From Sphingopyxis macrogoltabida (lineage in GTDB: Bacteria > Pseudomonadota > Alphaproteobacteria > Sphingomonadales > Sphingomonadaceae): DNA of 14,651 nt. How positions within the stretch are numbered: position 1 is the stretch's first letter; every line of letters starts with the position of its first letter. The DNA lies in contig QFPJ01000058.1 of NCBI GenBank assembly GCA_003241685.1, forward strand, positions 1-14,651, in the 5' to 3' direction. Shown here one piece after another: positions 13,760 through 14,651 of the stretch. The position numbers were made by a program, and so were the translations under genes. The notes beneath the pieces were generated by a model, which saw only the letters and a list, made by a program, of their open reading frames with translations, had not been told where the DNA came from and did not search any database.

Positions 13760-14651
13760 TCACGCGACCATGCCGCGTTGCACGAATTCGGCGACGAGCA
13801 GCAGCGCATACAGGCCGACAAGCGCCGCGCCGCCGCCCGCGAGCCACACAAGCCGCTTGCGCCGTTCGACATGGCGTTCGGGCGTCACCACCTCGGTAAT
13901 CGAACCGATCACCGGCAGACCGCTGGCCTTTTCCAGCTTTGCCGACGTGGCGTAGCTGGTGCGGACCTGCGACAGCGCGAAGGCCCCACCTACCCCGGCG
14001 CCGATACCCGCGATCAGCACGAGCGTCAGAAACAGTGGCCGATTGGGCGCCGCCGGGCTGGTCGGCTTCGACGGCGGGTCGAGCAGTTCGACCTTGATCG
14101 CGTCGGTTTCGGTCTGCACCTCGCCGCGCAACCGCACCTGCTCGCGCTGGGCAAGCAGGCGGTCATATTGCGCCTTCAGCGCGGTATATTCGCCGTTGAT
14201 GCGGTCATATTCGGCCGCGATGCCGGGGTTCTGGATCTGCTGCGCGGTGATCCGCGCGATGTCGCCCATCAACTGCGACTTGCGCGCACCCAGCGCGCTG
14301 ACGGTCGCCTGCCGTTCGGCGCGCATCGCGGCGAGCGAGGCATAGGCGGGGTTCTGGACGCCGCCGGCGCCGCCACCCGTTCCTTCGCGGTCGGCCTGCG
14401 CCTTCAGCGAGGCGATCTGGCTCTTCAGCGCAATGATGTCGGGATGCGCGTCGGTCAGGCCGCGCGCGCGCATCGCCGACAATTCATTCTGTGCGCCGGC
14501 CAGCTGTTGCCGCGCGACGCCGCCGCCGACACCGCCGCCACCGCCCGGAACCGTCGCGGGGGTCGAAGCGAGCTGGCCATTCGCGGCGGCAAGCTGCGCC
14601 TGCGCCGATACGAGCTGGCTGTCGATCTGGCCAAGTTCGGCGCGCGCGGCT
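13760..14651 (-). CDS. XrtA system polysaccharide chain-length determinant, Wzz/GNVR type (5' end cut by window)
   Basis: The C-terminal 296 residues of an inner-membrane polysaccharide co-polymerase (TIGR03007-like), normally about 500 residues; the N-terminal membrane span and Wzz domain lie outside the window. What is visible is a long periplasmic coiled-coil rich in Gln/Ala/Leu, followed by a proline-rich membrane-proximal segment (LLDPPSKPTSPAAPNRPLF), a transmembrane helix (LFLTLVLIAGIGAGVGGAFAL), a cytoplasmic loop (LEKASGLPVIGSITEV), and a last hydrophobic segment (LVWLAGGGAALVGLYALLL) before the end. The coiled coil is interrupted twice by glycine-rich stretches (VPGGGGGVGGGV and TGGGAGGV). 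It sits 14 bases ahead of the tyrosine kinase, its expected partner. Confidence 0.92.
   Translation of the reverse strand, partial: AARAELGQIDSQLVSAQAQLAAANGQLASTPATVPGGGGGVGGGVARQQLAGAQNELSAMRARGLTDAHPDIIALKSQIASLKAQADREGTGGGAGGVQNPAYASLAAMRAERQATVSALGARKSQLMGDIARITAQQIQNPGIAAEYDRINGEYTALKAQYDRLLAQREQVRLRGEVQTETDAIKVELLDPPSKPTSPAAPNRPLFLTLVLIAGIGAGVGGAFALSQVRTSYATSAKLEKASGLPVIGSITEVVTPERHVERRKRLVWLAGGGAALVGLYALLLVAEFVQRGMVA

Overview
The window is GC-rich (roughly two thirds G+C by eye) alphaproteobacterial chromosome, most likely from a sphingomonad (Sphingomonas/Sphingopyxis type). This rests on protein character, on the infA-maf neighbourhood, and on a complete-looking exosortase A (XrtA/PEP-CTERM) exopolysaccharide gene set in the order familiar from that group. 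The genus call is inference. Every supported gene is on the minus strand, so transcription runs from high to low coordinates. The long plus-strand open frames are GC-driven shadows.

Right to middle (14651 to 3317) is the XrtA-associated polysaccharide locus. In transcription order it holds: a Wzz-type chain-length determinant (5' end cut by the window), a BY-kinase-type tyrosine autokinase, a PEP-CTERM-associated outer-membrane beta-barrel protein, an ExeA-like AAA ATPase, a polysaccharide deacetylase, a FemAB-type acyl/aminoacyl transferase, a TIGR03087-type glycosyltransferase, exosortase A fused to an EpsI domain, and an asparagine-synthase-like amidotransferase. Spacing is tight: four-base ATGA or GTGA overlaps, or gaps of 9 to 43 bases, so it reads as one operon. 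The kinase and chain-length protein should set polymer length, the outer-membrane protein and ATPase are likely part of export or assembly, and the transferases and deacetylase decorate the glycan. The exosortase would process PEP-CTERM proteins encoded elsewhere, since no PEP-CTERM substrate is seen here.

The outer-membrane gene is broken: codon-like reading switches frame near 12383, and a block of the beta-barrel that I expect from the family appears to be missing there. This is the most notable anomaly in the window.

From 2833 to 3316 is a non-coding gap of about 480 bases with an inverted repeat just after the amidotransferase stop and an inverted pair of REP-like palindromes. Left of it, a BcsL/CelD-like GNAT acyltransferase and a JmjC/cupin-like Fe(II)/2-oxoglutarate oxygenase form a second, translationally coupled pair. 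After a 114-base gap come the housekeeping genes infA (IF-1) and maf (nucleotide pyrophosphatase, 3' end cut by the window edge), also coupled by a GTGA overlap.
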